Part shown: one piece after another, positions 32,501 to 39,163 of the stretch
Layout: each line of letters starts with the position of its first letter
Position numbering within the stretch: the first letter of the stretch is position 1
Source of the DNA: an uncultured Clostridia bacterium
Lineage (GTDB): Bacteria; Bacillota; Clostridia; Oscillospirales; Ruminococcaceae
Length of the DNA stretch: 42,949 nucleotides
Assembly: GCA_947389015.1 (NCBI GenBank)
Contig: CANDVA010000021.1
Coordinates: 1-42,949 of the forward strand
Reading direction: 5' to 3'
The notes under the pieces: generated by a model
Told to the model about the DNA's origin: nothing
Databases searched by the model: none
What the model saw: the letters and a program-made list of their open reading frames with translations, nothing else
Translations under genes and position numbers: made by a program

Positions 32501-33528
32501 ATAAAATGTCTGAAGGTGATGTAGATACTCAATGTTTGTATTTTAATAAAACTGTTGGAGTTGAAAATCATTATTTTGCTGAATACATTGATAATTCAAC
32601 TGCTCGTCTTGCTTGTTGTAATTGCGGCTATGATATAATTGCACCTTCTTCCCAAGATTATGAAGTTTTAGAATATAGCCAACTCATTACTGTAGAGTTT
32701 TTACGACAAGTATATGAATACTATGTTACAATAGAGGATTTTGCAGCAGCGGAAAATATATATCACGTTATTGATTCAATAAGAGGTAAGCAGCCAAAAT
32801 ATACATACGAACACTGTGATGAACATGGAAGTTATATTTCACCCATAGAATATGCGATAACTGATGAAGATAATAACCCATATTACATTAACATTACCAC
32901 CTCTGAATATAATTCCCTTGAAAAACGCAATGCGGCATACTATACATTTTTTGATGTTGGTTCTGATATTATTTGTTTAATATTGCCACCTGCGGTGGGG
33001 CTTGTTATATCCTCCGTGAAATTGGCAATCTCATATATTAACACACGTTCTGTTGACACACTTTCTGCTGCTGGCTGGGGGGCAGGATTAATTGACACGG
33101 TTACGGCTAGTGGTCTTTATGATAATATTATAACTTCATTCGGCAAAGTCCCGATCAAAACGAATCTGTCAGCGGGAATGTTTGCTGTTACATATGTATA
33201 TAAAATCGCCAATGAAATTGCTATAAACCAGATGCAGGGGAAGTCAAATTCTAGACCGTCGCCTAAGCCACAATTTAAGTATACGATTTCATTAAAAATA
33301 TATAAAGAGGACGTACAAAATGAAATATTTGCTTATGTTGATTTTTATGGGAAAGACCAATGCGTTTTTTCTGAGTCAATGCAGAGTTCCTGTAAAGCAA
33401 ATATACGATTTGCGAATTTAATGGAGGTATCTTTGCAAGATGCCTACGGTATTCCGCCTTTTTATTATAAAGAAGCAATAGTCGGCGATCTCTATTATGA
33501 TGAGGAATTTGGAGGATATGTATGCTAG
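29512..33528 (+). CDS. Large secreted CBM/TSP3/vWA-like protein, polymorphic-toxin candidate
   Basis: This 1338-residue protein overlaps the previous gene by ATGA and has a signal peptide (MSMKKIVSLIMSVIIMLGISSKTFAA). Two CBM2-like beta-sandwiches (about 28-125 and 140-245, each with xVxNxW...ISMTVTNNG-type strands) precede a run of calcium-binding TSP3/binary-toxin-like repeats (about 358-485: DSDSDGLPDYAEKAYGTDPENPDTDGDG). A degenerate vWA-like domain (about 673-880) and another calcium motif (RADGDGDGIVDRYDPHK, about 980) follow. The C-terminus has a hydrophobic stretch (about 1145-1230) and a unique 95-residue end (FKYTISLKIYKEDVQ ... EFGGYVC). From about 32.5 kb the DNA turns visibly AT-rich. 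Surface binding plus an exchanged effector tip is inferred. Confidence 0.75.
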   Translation: MSMKKIVSLIMSVIIMLGISSKTFAAYTEDRARAYEAGDCTVTYTVQNEWDGNRQISMTVTNNGSETLRNWALKFDNAGEIADIWNASVVLNTDGLCVIKNNGYNYEIIPDGSVEFGFQLRGDELALPESVAMCNKTVDSTESAEISYEIRDNWDDGFIAEVSVTNNSDVPFEAWRLAFGGNFEISNIWNVNKLYTENGFLVENNVATVPIASGETKSFGFQGAIASGETPELLDFVLTSIVVDTDSKLPTNPDKPVDPENPEHIIICFGEYIEEEKSLEVYWYSTDEGEVSLYENTDNGGWATLTENVDGDSYKYEIGEDFLVKQIKAVQETENGTLESEPFIVALTEDGYVCTWLDSDSDGLPDYAEKAYGTDPENPDTDGDGLTDYEELYITGTNPLKYDTDENGVNDADDDIDGDDLSNKEEITLGTSPNSADTDSDGLSDYDEINTYNTDPLKADSDEDTLSDGDEIAIGLDPNAPETFGVPDAEYKVEQTISADSEAMSRVNTEEAPYELSLEISASGNAAKHLIAGGSIYSSITDSDARLGGAVGLNYFGGEVDKVKLIYEINDEYISNEGSEYAENCLDLQGIKRYNIFRYFEDLNMLLPVETKFDEESNTLYAETDRLGTYCVLDMEILMQKLGIAPDGTSVENVARQMYSAAPAAAKNTTKLEKYCVTFIFDIRKKMNSDGQLDDCIGHVIGFANKAFGEGQDITIRLMTQDVTDFFNDSYKFIGECTNIDEFNKTINSIKLSRKEGFFGDYCSVTDALTYAVENSSSNVKNYVFDIYDQTNALFDNSAANSLLHLLQTNTNHINISMISNFHEGVTGFQREITRKTSGININSSKDFGDIIYDHVFNDFPDLMNAILISGYEDIELKGILNKYNGIDTDYEECAEGEDDLHKNDHLTDWEEVGVDHWVKEGLMSYDDDGNAVLPTIKECMDFTELSYIEKGLERYKQTLGINFDVAIYSVRVLPILSDPTRADGDGDGIVDRYDPHKMSEGDVDTQCLYFNKTVGVENHYFAEYIDNSTARLACCNCGYDIIAPSSQDYEVLEYSQLITVEFLRQVYEYYVTIEDFAAAENIYHVIDSIRGKQPKYTYEHCDEHGSYISPIEYAITDEDNNPYYINITTSEYNSLEKRNAAYYTFFDVGSDIICLILPPAVGLVISSVKLAISYINTRSVDTLSAAGWGAGLIDTVTASGLYDNIITSFGKVPIKTNLSAGMFAVTYVYKIANEIAINQMQGKSNSRPSPKPQFKYTISLKIYKEDVQNEIFAYVDFYGKDQCVFSESMQSSCKANIRFANLMEVSLQDAYGIPPFYYKEAIVGDLYYDEEFGGYVC

Positions 33529-34259
33529 AAAAAATCTGTCCTTTTTGCGGAAAAAAATTAACTCTTGCGGGAGAGGTGCTTGGTTCAAAATATCATGATG
33601 AATTAAGTCCAAGAGTAAAGTATAGTTACGCTTATCGGCAGAAGTTTGAAGCTGGACACATTTGGGAGTTTCCGACTATACCTATGTATTGTTCGGAGTG
33701 CGGCACTCGTATCGAGCTTAAATCAAATCCAATGGAACTGCTGTACTCAATTATCCTGATTCTTCTTTTGATTGATGCGTTTTTTTTGATTGTAATCAAA
33801 AAAGTAATCGGTTATGTGCTGCTGTCTTCGCTTTTACTTGCTTCATTAGCAGCTGTCGTGTTGTTGTTTCGATGGAAATGGATACAAAAATGGCGCAGCA
33901 ATCTTAAGATCGTAGACAAGGATGACGTTTCCGATAATCTAATATTTGCCTACATGCAACAAAACAACAATTTTTCTGGTAAATCAAAAAAGTTCCTATA
34001 TGCAACAAATATCATGTGGACGGAAATTTCAGGAAAGAGGATTTATTTTTATATTGTTTCCATAAAAAAAACATCTGATAAGTATACTTTATGCTTAAGA
34101 GTTTGCGGTACCGAAAATGAATATTTGTTATTAATTAGATATCTTGAAAGCCAATTGCCTGCACAAACTATTAAACTGCGATTTAGAGATGTGGATGTTG
34201 GCAACGCAGAGGTTCTGGAAACATATGATCATCCACAATCATCCACCGAAGAAAGGTAG
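33522..34259 (+). CDS. Zinc-ribbon membrane protein, immunity candidate
   Basis: This 245-residue protein overlaps the end of the large secreted protein by 7 bp. It opens with a zinc-ribbon-like CPFCGKKL and a second pair CSECGTRI (residues about 64-71), then two membrane helices (about 80-125, IILILLLIDAFFLIVI and VLLSSLLLASLAAVVLLF) and a soluble C-terminal domain of about 110 residues. I do not recognise the family. A small membrane protein made directly after, and coupled to, a secreted multidomain protein with an AT-rich tip is the classic place of an immunity protein; this is inference from position. Confidence 0.6.
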   Translation: MLEKICPFCGKKLTLAGEVLGSKYHDELSPRVKYSYAYRQKFEAGHIWEFPTIPMYCSECGTRIELKSNPMELLYSIILILLLIDAFFLIVIKKVIGYVLLSSLLLASLAAVVLLFRWKWIQKWRSNLKIVDKDDVSDNLIFAYMQQNNNFSGKSKKFLYATNIMWTEISGKRIYFYIVSIKKTSDKYTLCLRVCGTENEYLLLIRYLESQLPAQTIKLRFRDVDVGNAEVLETYDHPQSSTEER

Positions 34260-34266
34260 AAAACGC

Positions 34267-34961
34267 ATGAAAAAATACTGTTCCGTTTGCAAGCGTCAGT
34301 TAGCAAATTCCAACGCTTTTGTATGTGACAAATGCGGAAAGCCCACAACGCCGATAGATTTTTTTGATCGCGTGGCAAGCGATAATTATCTCACATCAAA
34401 AGAAAAAAGCTGCTTGAATTTATCGGCATCATGAACATTGTGGCTTGCGCAGTTTCGCTCATTATGTGGATAGTGATAACCTCACTGTATGCCAATGCAG
34501 ACAAAACCCTTACAACTCAATGGAATGCGGGGCTTATTGAGCAGACTGCCGAAAATATTGCCGCATATGAAATGTCAAAGATGGTTTGCAGAGGGTTTGT
34601 CATTATCGGCACAATTATGATAGTTGAGCAACTCGGAACGCTGTTCTTTGGCGTAATGATATTACTTAAAAAGGCGTGGGCAGTTCAGGTTTGTCGAGTG
34701 CTGTATATTGTAAACGCAGTGTTATATTTTATTTGCGGAAACATTATCAGCGGTATAGTCAGCGTTTATCTTGCGATAAAGTTAAACGGCTTGATTTCCA
34801 AAATGGAGGGAGGCTCGGAATACAGCCGACGCTCCGCTGAGGAAGCCAAAAGAGCCTCTGAAATCGCCAACGATAAAACTGTATGGCAGTGCAAAAGCTG
34901 CGGATATGTCAATCCGATAGCCATATCGGAATGTAAGTCCTGTGGTAAATGGAAAATGTGA
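34267..34961 (+). CDS. Membrane protein with two zinc ribbons, split by a poly-A frameshift
   Basis: The first frame (34267-34434) reads MKKYCSVCKRQLANSNAFVCDKCGKPTTPIDFF ... SKEK, a four-cysteine zinc ribbon. It ends early, but the frame one base back continues LLEFIGIMNIVACAVSLIMWIVITSLYAN and runs to 34961 with three or four membrane helices and a C-terminal zinc ribbon (WQCKSCGYVNPIAISECKSCGK). The break is at six A residues (34403-34408); one more A, or a -1 ribosomal slip there, gives SKEKKLLEFIGIMN in one frame. An ATG at 34431 overlapping the first stop (ATGA) would also allow a separate second protein. Function unknown; it sits between the immunity candidate and the second regulator. 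Confidence 0.6.
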
Positions 34962-35005
34962 ATTATATTATATCAGGACATGAAACAAGAAAGGTATTGA
35001 CAACA

Positions 35006-35710
35006 ATGGTCAAATTTGCGGTATGTGACGACGATAGAAAAATGCGCGACAGTATTTCGGACAAGCTACGAGAATATTGCCCTGATGAATGTGAGATAAA
35101 GACATACACCGATGGTGCAAGATTGCTTTCGGAGTGTCGTTGGAGTTGTTTTGACGCACTTTTCCTTAACATAGATATGCCCGAATCGAACGGAATGGAA
35201 ATTGCCGAGAAGATACGTGAGACCGACCGGCGGGTAAAAATAATTTTTGTAAGCAATAAAAATGAGCTTGCTTATAAAGGCTATTTATACAACGCTTTCA
35301 GATTTGTAAGAAAAAGTAATTTGGAACAAGACTTATGCGAAGCTGTAAAAGGTTTAAATGAATCTTTTTCTACGCAAAACGATTACCTTGTTTTCAAAAC
35401 GTCAAAAGGAGAGGCAATCCGAGCTGTTAAGGACATAAGGTATTTTGAAGTCAAAACGCACTTCATAAATGTAGTGTGCAATGATGGTGACATCAGGATA
35501 TACGGAACGCTCCGCGAATATGAGGAGCAAATAGGAAATAACGGTTTCATACGAATACATAAAAGCTATCTTGTAAATTTCAGATATATCCGTTCCGTAG
35601 AGAAAAATATCGTGGTTTTGTCATGCGGAAAAGAATTACCTTTAAGTCGATATAGAGCCAATGAAACCAAAATGAAAATGATGTTTTTTTCAAGAAACCT
35701 AGTGACGTAA
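35006..35710 (+). CDS. LytTR regulator with Asn in place of phosphoacceptor Asp
   Basis: This 234-residue protein has a receiver fold (FAVCDDDRK at 4-12, VRKSN with the conserved Lys near 108) and a LytTR domain (about 130-230: YLVFKTSKGEAIRAVKDIRYFEVKTHFINVV ... FIRIHKSYLVNFRYI). At the phosphorylation site it reads FDALFLNIDMPESNG, so residue 55 is Asn where the first regulator has Asp55. It probably works without phosphorylation, by dimer exchange with the first regulator or by another signal. The start at 35006 has GAAAGG 11 nt upstream; a TTG at 34997 is possible. It is last in the giant operon and has no partner kinase next to it. Confidence 0.85.
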   Translation: MVKFAVCDDDRKMRDSISDKLREYCPDECEIKTYTDGARLLSECRWSCFDALFLNIDMPESNGMEIAEKIRETDRRVKIIFVSNKNELAYKGYLYNAFRFVRKSNLEQDLCEAVKGLNESFSTQNDYLVFKTSKGEAIRAVKDIRYFEVKTHFINVVCNDGDIRIYGTLREYEEQIGNNGFIRIHKSYLVNFRYIRSVEKNIVVLSCGKELPLSRYRANETKMKMMFFSRNLVT

Positions 35711-35820
35711 TATACGTTAATAATATAGGAGTTGATTATCATAGTCCGGACAGCCTGTGGAATCAAAAGTCTGTTTGGCAGCGATAAAAAATTCCGAATA
35801 GCATTTTTTGATGATTTTAA

Positions 35821-35854
35821 ATCCGAGGCGAAATACCGCCTCGGATATTTTTTT
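35821..35854 (+). terminator. Intrinsic terminator of the giant cargo operon
   Basis: ATCCGAGGCG-AAATAC-CGCCTCGGAT followed by ATTTTTTT. A strong terminator that separates the cargo from the sigma-like gene. Confidence 0.9.
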
Positions 35855-35887
35855 GCCCAAAAACGGACAGCGTCTCGGTGCAGGTCG

Positions 35888-35936
35888 CCTCCGAATTCAG
35901 ATTTGTTATTCAAAACAACAATCTGAATTCAGGAGG
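35888..35936 (+). promoter_or_regulatory. Hairpin that buries the ribosome site of the sigma-like gene
   Basis: CCTCC-GAATTCAGATT (35888-35903) can pair with AATCTGAATTC-(A)-GGAGG (35920-35936) around a 16-nt loop. The right arm includes the Shine-Dalgarno AGGAGG of the gene at 35946, the left arm its exact complement. Only one A is bulged. Confidence 0.75.
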
Positions 35937-35945
35937 GACTAAAAA

Positions 35946-36383
35946 ATGTCCAACAAAAAGTACACTATGAAGAACGGCAAAGCCGTGGAGGTTTCCGAGG
36001 AAATCTATAAGTATCTGGTCAAATCCGACCGCCGCATACGGTACATCGAGGAGGATTTGAAACGTAATACCTACATTATCGATTCGGTAAACGAAAAGGT
36101 GACGGTCATACCCAAGCGCGAGCAGTCGCTTGATAAGTTAATGGAAATCGGGATGGATTTCTCGAACGACATGATGGATTTCCAAGACAACGCAATCCTT
36201 AAAATAGCGCTCGAACAGGCAATGTCAAAGCTGAGTAATGAGGAAAGATACCTCATCACTCAGCTTTTTTATTTTGGGCGAACCGAACGTTCGCTTGCAG
36301 AGGAATTAGGCGTAAGTCAATACACGGTGAATCGGAACAAGCACAAAATTCTCAAAAAGCTGAAAGAAGAAATAAGCGCTTGA
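35946..36383 (+). CDS. Sigma-70 region-4-like protein (ECF-type, mobile-element class)
   Basis: This 145-residue protein has a basic N-terminus and the C-terminal HTH LSNEERYLITQLFYFGRTERSLAEELGVSQYTVNRNKHKILKKLKEE (about 96-143), which is sigma factor region 4. I see no full region 2. Proteins like this stand near the recombinase end of clostridial integrative elements and may steer expression of excision or transfer genes. Translation seems to depend on opening the hairpin that covers its AGGAGG. Confidence 0.78.
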   Translation: MSNKKYTMKNGKAVEVSEEIYKYLVKSDRRIRYIEEDLKRNTYIIDSVNEKVTVIPKREQSLDKLMEIGMDFSNDMMDFQDNAILKIALEQAMSKLSNEERYLITQLFYFGRTERSLAEELGVSQYTVNRNKHKILKKLKEEISA

Positions 36384-36523
36384 GGTTGTTGTGAAATTGC
36401 TCAAATAGCAAAAATTATTTTGTGCAATTTAAACAAACTTTTAAAAATCGTGCTATTTTTGCCTATCAAACACCCCTTCCCAACGGCAGATATTATAGAG
36501 GGACAAATTCTCCCTCAAGTTCA

Positions 36524-36935
36524 TTGACAATTGAATAGCAATATTTCAGATACTTTCCCTTGCGCAGCCCATAGTGGTTGAAAGCGAAAGGAGCACCGCG
36601 CCAAGACGTTCACTGTATCACGAAATCGGACAAGTACGGCACTTAGCCGAACGAGTATAACTCGAATAATTCCGTAAGATGATATATAACCGAGCGAGAA
36701 ACGGCAGCTCCCGAAACTTGTGTGGCAGCAAGTGCGCGACGACCTGCGCAAGGGGATAATGATACTTCCGTCCGGTCATAACTCATCGTAGTGAGGGCGG
36801 CTTCATGAGAACCATGTTGGGGTGAAAGACCCATGACGCTGCAATGCTAAGCAGCGGTTTGAAATATTCCCATTAGTCGGGGGCGCGAGGCAAATACGAC
36901 AGGTGTTTACAGGCAAACAGCGGAGAAATCCGCTT
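36524..36935 (+). ncRNA. Candidate structured noncoding RNA
   Basis: The 620-bp interval between the sigma-like gene and mazF has no credible ORF but an unusual density of stems: GAGGGA...TCCCTC (36498-36516), CGGC-ACTTA-GCCG, CGAG-TATAA-CTCG (36638-36665), TGCGC...GCGCA, GGGT-GAAAG-ACCC (near 36820-36833), GCTGC...GCAGC (36838-36855), TGTTT-ACAGGC-AAACA, and GCGGA-GAAA-TCCGC with a GNRA-type loop (36919-36933) followed by TTT. TTGACA at 36524 could be a -35. I know of no family name to attach. The extent is approximate. Confidence 0.5.
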
Positions 36936-36949
36936 TAATATATAAAGTT

Positions 36950-36984
36950 TCGGCTCTGTGTAACTATGCACAGAGCCGGGATTT
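36950..36984 (+). terminator. Hairpin upstream of mazF
   Basis: GGCTCTGTG-TAACTATG-CACAGAGCC, a perfect 9-bp stem followed by GGGATTTT. It may end the noncoding transcript or regulate mazF. Confidence 0.6.
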
Positions 36985-37003
36985 TACATAGCGAGGAAAT
37001 AAA

Positions 37004-37369
37004 ATGAACAAGAAAAACATAAGGCGGGGCGAGATATACCTCGCAAATCTGGAGCCGATCATCGGCAGCGAACAGGGCGGGATCCGTCCCGTTCTCATCA
37101 TTCAGAATAACAAGGGCAACAAGCACAGCGGCACGACGGTCGCCGCGCCGATCACCACAAAGCGCATTCCGAACAGGCTTCCCGTCCACGTGTATACGTT
37201 TGCGGGAAGCTCTGGTCTGCCGCAGAACTCGAGCATTATGCTCGAACAAATCCGCGTGCTGGACAAATCGCGGCTGACCAATTATGTCGGCAGGATCAAT
37301 GATTTTACAATGGACGAGGTCGACCGCGCGCTGAAAATCAGCGTCGGTTTGATTTCGAAATATAATTAA
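37004..37369 (+). CDS. mazF: MazF/PemK-family endoribonuclease toxin
   Basis: This 121-residue toxin has the family landmarks RRGEIYLANLEPIIGSEQGGIRPVLIIQNN (the GSEQGGxRPV loop with the catalytic Arg), APIT (about 47-50) and the C-terminal LPQNSSIMLEQIRVLDKSRL block. MazF proteins cleave mRNA at short sequence motifs. GAGGAAA stands before the ATG. No MazE-like antitoxin lies directly upstream; instead a noncoding region with a hairpin precedes it and a 46-residue helical protein follows 9 nt later. Stabilisation of the mobile element is the likely benefit. Confidence 0.92.
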   Translation: MNKKNIRRGEIYLANLEPIIGSEQGGIRPVLIIQNNKGNKHSGTTVAAPITTKRIPNRLPVHVYTFAGSSGLPQNSSIMLEQIRVLDKSRLTNYVGRINDFTMDEVDRALKISVGLISKYN

Positions 37370-37378
37370 GGGGGCAAT

Positions 37379-37519
37379 ATGGAAAAAGAAGCAATCATAA
37401 GGTACAAATTCTACTTGTGCCGGAATTTTCTGGACAAGCTGTTAAGCGAAAATCTCATTACCAAGGCGCAGCGCAGAAAAATCGAAAATGCGGTCATAAA
37501 GCGGCTCGCGGAGGTTTGA
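37379..37519 (+). CDS. 46-residue SHOCT-like protein after mazF
   Basis: A short ORF starts at 37379 after AAGGGGG: MEKEAIIRYKFYLCRNFLDKLL, then SENLITKAQRRKIENAVIKRLAEV. The second half resembles SHOCT helices (LL-x-x-x-LIT-x-x-x-x-x-x-K). Such small proteins are common just ahead of serine-recombinase operons. It could be an unrecognised antitoxin or a recombination helper; nothing in the sequence decides. Confidence 0.6.
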   Translation: MEKEAIIRYKFYLCRNFLDKLLSENLITKAQRRKIENAVIKRLAEV

Positions 37520-37590
37520 ACCCCTGTCCGCTTTTATTGGTTGTGATACAATTCGCCGCAGATATTTCGGTAACATTGGTGATAGATAAA

Positions 37591-37611
37591 ACCGAATTTT
37601 TTCGGTATACT
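37591..37611 (+). promoter_or_regulatory. Palindrome and -10 before the recombinase operon
   Basis: ACCGAA-TTTT-TTCGGT (37591-37606) abuts TATACT (37606-37611). A weak promoter with an overlapping inverted repeat, 25 nt before the first recombinase. Confidence 0.4.
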
Positions 37612-37635
37612 GTGTTGTAGAAAGGAGCTGATGAT

Positions 37636-39159
37636 ATGGCTGAAATTACGGTAATACCCGCAAAGGAGCGCACTGCGGAAACAGTCAGAACCGCCGCCTA
37701 CGCGCGAGTATCGAGCGACAGTCAAGACCAATTAAACTCGTTCGCGGCACAGATTCGCTACTACACCGAGCTGCTCCAAAACAGCTCGGATACGGTATTC
37801 GTGGATATGTACGCGGATCAAGGTATAACAGGAACGTCGGCAACAAAGCGCCCCGAGTTCCAACGTCTGATGAGTGATTGCCGAAAGGGAAAAATCGACA
37901 GAGTACTCACCAAATCCATATCGAGATTCGGACGGAACACGCCGGAATGTCTTGAAGCGGTTCGCGAACTCAAGGCACTCGGAATATCCGTGTATTTCGA
38001 AAAAGAAGATATCGACACCGCCGAGGTCAGCACGGAAATGATGCTGGCGATATACAGCCAATTCGCGCAGGAAGAATCGATGTCAATATCCCGAAACTGC
38101 CGAATGGGCGTACATAAACGAATGATGGACGGTACCTATAAAACCGCATCAACCCCGTTCGGATACGATTATGTGGACGGAAAATTGCAAATCAATCCGG
38201 GAAAAGCGAAAATCGTCAAACAAATTTTCACATGGTACGTCAGCGGAATAGGAATGAACGAAATTGCAGCACGGCTGAATATGCTAAAAGTTCGCGATGA
38301 AACATGGCGGCATGGAACGATACGCTGTATTCTGACAAACGAAAAATATATCGGCGACACATTGCTGCAAAAGCATTTTTCTACCGATACACTGCCGTTT
38401 AGATCGGTCAGGAACCGCGGCGAAAAAGAGCAATACTATGTCAGCGGAACGCATAAGCCGATAATAGAAAAATCCGTTTTTGATAGCGCTCGGAAAATGC
38501 TTGCCGAACGTGATAAACCAAGCGGATTTGAAAAAGAACGTTCCCCTTTCAGCAGAAGGATCGTATGCGGCAACTGTGGCAGCACGTTCAAACGAAAAAA
38601 GAAAAATAGCTGTGTTCGCTGGGTATGCCGAAAGCACGACGAAACTGCCGATAACTGCAAAATTAGGCAGATTAGAGAAACGGAATTTCAGGCAGCGTTC
38701 GTAAAATTATGGAACAAGCTCCAAGCGCATTATAAAGCGATATTAACGCCAATGCTCCGCCAAATTGAAGCGCTATATGAAAGAGAAAAATCGGGCAATA
38801 CGCAGCTTGCGGCTCTCCGAAAAGAGATTGCGGAAATAAAGCAGCAAATCCACATGATGACCGTGCTGAACTCACAAGGAACATTGGACGGAGCGTACTT
38901 CAAGGAGCGCACCCAAGAGCTTGACCGCAAACTGCTCACAGCGCAGAAACAGCTTCGCGCCAGCCTTAATGATGAGCAATCCGAACGGCTTGACGAACTG
39001 CGAAAGCTGATTGGAATATTCGAGAAGTCCGATTCTATAACCGAATTTAACGATATAAAATTTGGACAGATCGTAAATAAAATTACGGTAATCTCCGAAA
39101 CTGAAATTCGGTTCGACTTGATTGGCGGGATAGGCTTTACTGAACGGATCGCGAGGTGA
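37636..39159 (+). CDS. Large serine recombinase 1 (TndX-like)
   Basis: This 507-residue site-specific recombinase has a resolvase catalytic domain (YARVSSDSQDQ with Ser26; SISRFGRN near 92), a recombinase domain (FGYDYVDGKLQINPGKAKIVKQIFTWYVSG), a zinc-ribbon domain (VCGNCGSTF ... WVCRKH) and a coiled coil (about 390-450). It breaks and rejoins att sites to move the element. AAAGGAGC precedes the ATG. It is the first of three recombinase genes with 4-nt spacing or overlap, so they are cotranslated. Confidence 0.93.
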   Translation: MAEITVIPAKERTAETVRTAAYARVSSDSQDQLNSFAAQIRYYTELLQNSSDTVFVDMYADQGITGTSATKRPEFQRLMSDCRKGKIDRVLTKSISRFGRNTPECLEAVRELKALGISVYFEKEDIDTAEVSTEMMLAIYSQFAQEESMSISRNCRMGVHKRMMDGTYKTASTPFGYDYVDGKLQINPGKAKIVKQIFTWYVSGIGMNEIAARLNMLKVRDETWRHGTIRCILTNEKYIGDTLLQKHFSTDTLPFRSVRNRGEKEQYYVSGTHKPIIEKSVFDSARKMLAERDKPSGFEKERSPFSRRIVCGNCGSTFKRKKKNSCVRWVCRKHDETADNCKIRQIRETEFQAAFVKLWNKLQAHYKAILTPMLRQIEALYEREKSGNTQLAALRKEIAEIKQQIHMMTVLNSQGTLDGAYFKERTQELDRKLLTAQKQLRASLNDEQSERLDELRKLIGIFEKSDSITEFNDIKFGQIVNKITVISETEIRFDLIGGIGFTERIAR

Positions 39160-39163
39160 GAAA

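Noticed and set aside
35732-35926. 64-residue ORF between the second LytTR gene and the sigma-like gene
   Set aside because: It runs through the terminator hairpin and into the ribosome-site hairpin and resembles no protein I know.
36800-36860. Resemblance to group II intron domain V (stem with GAAA loop)
   Set aside because: The catalytic AGC triad and the lower stem of domain V are missing and no intron-encoded protein is present.
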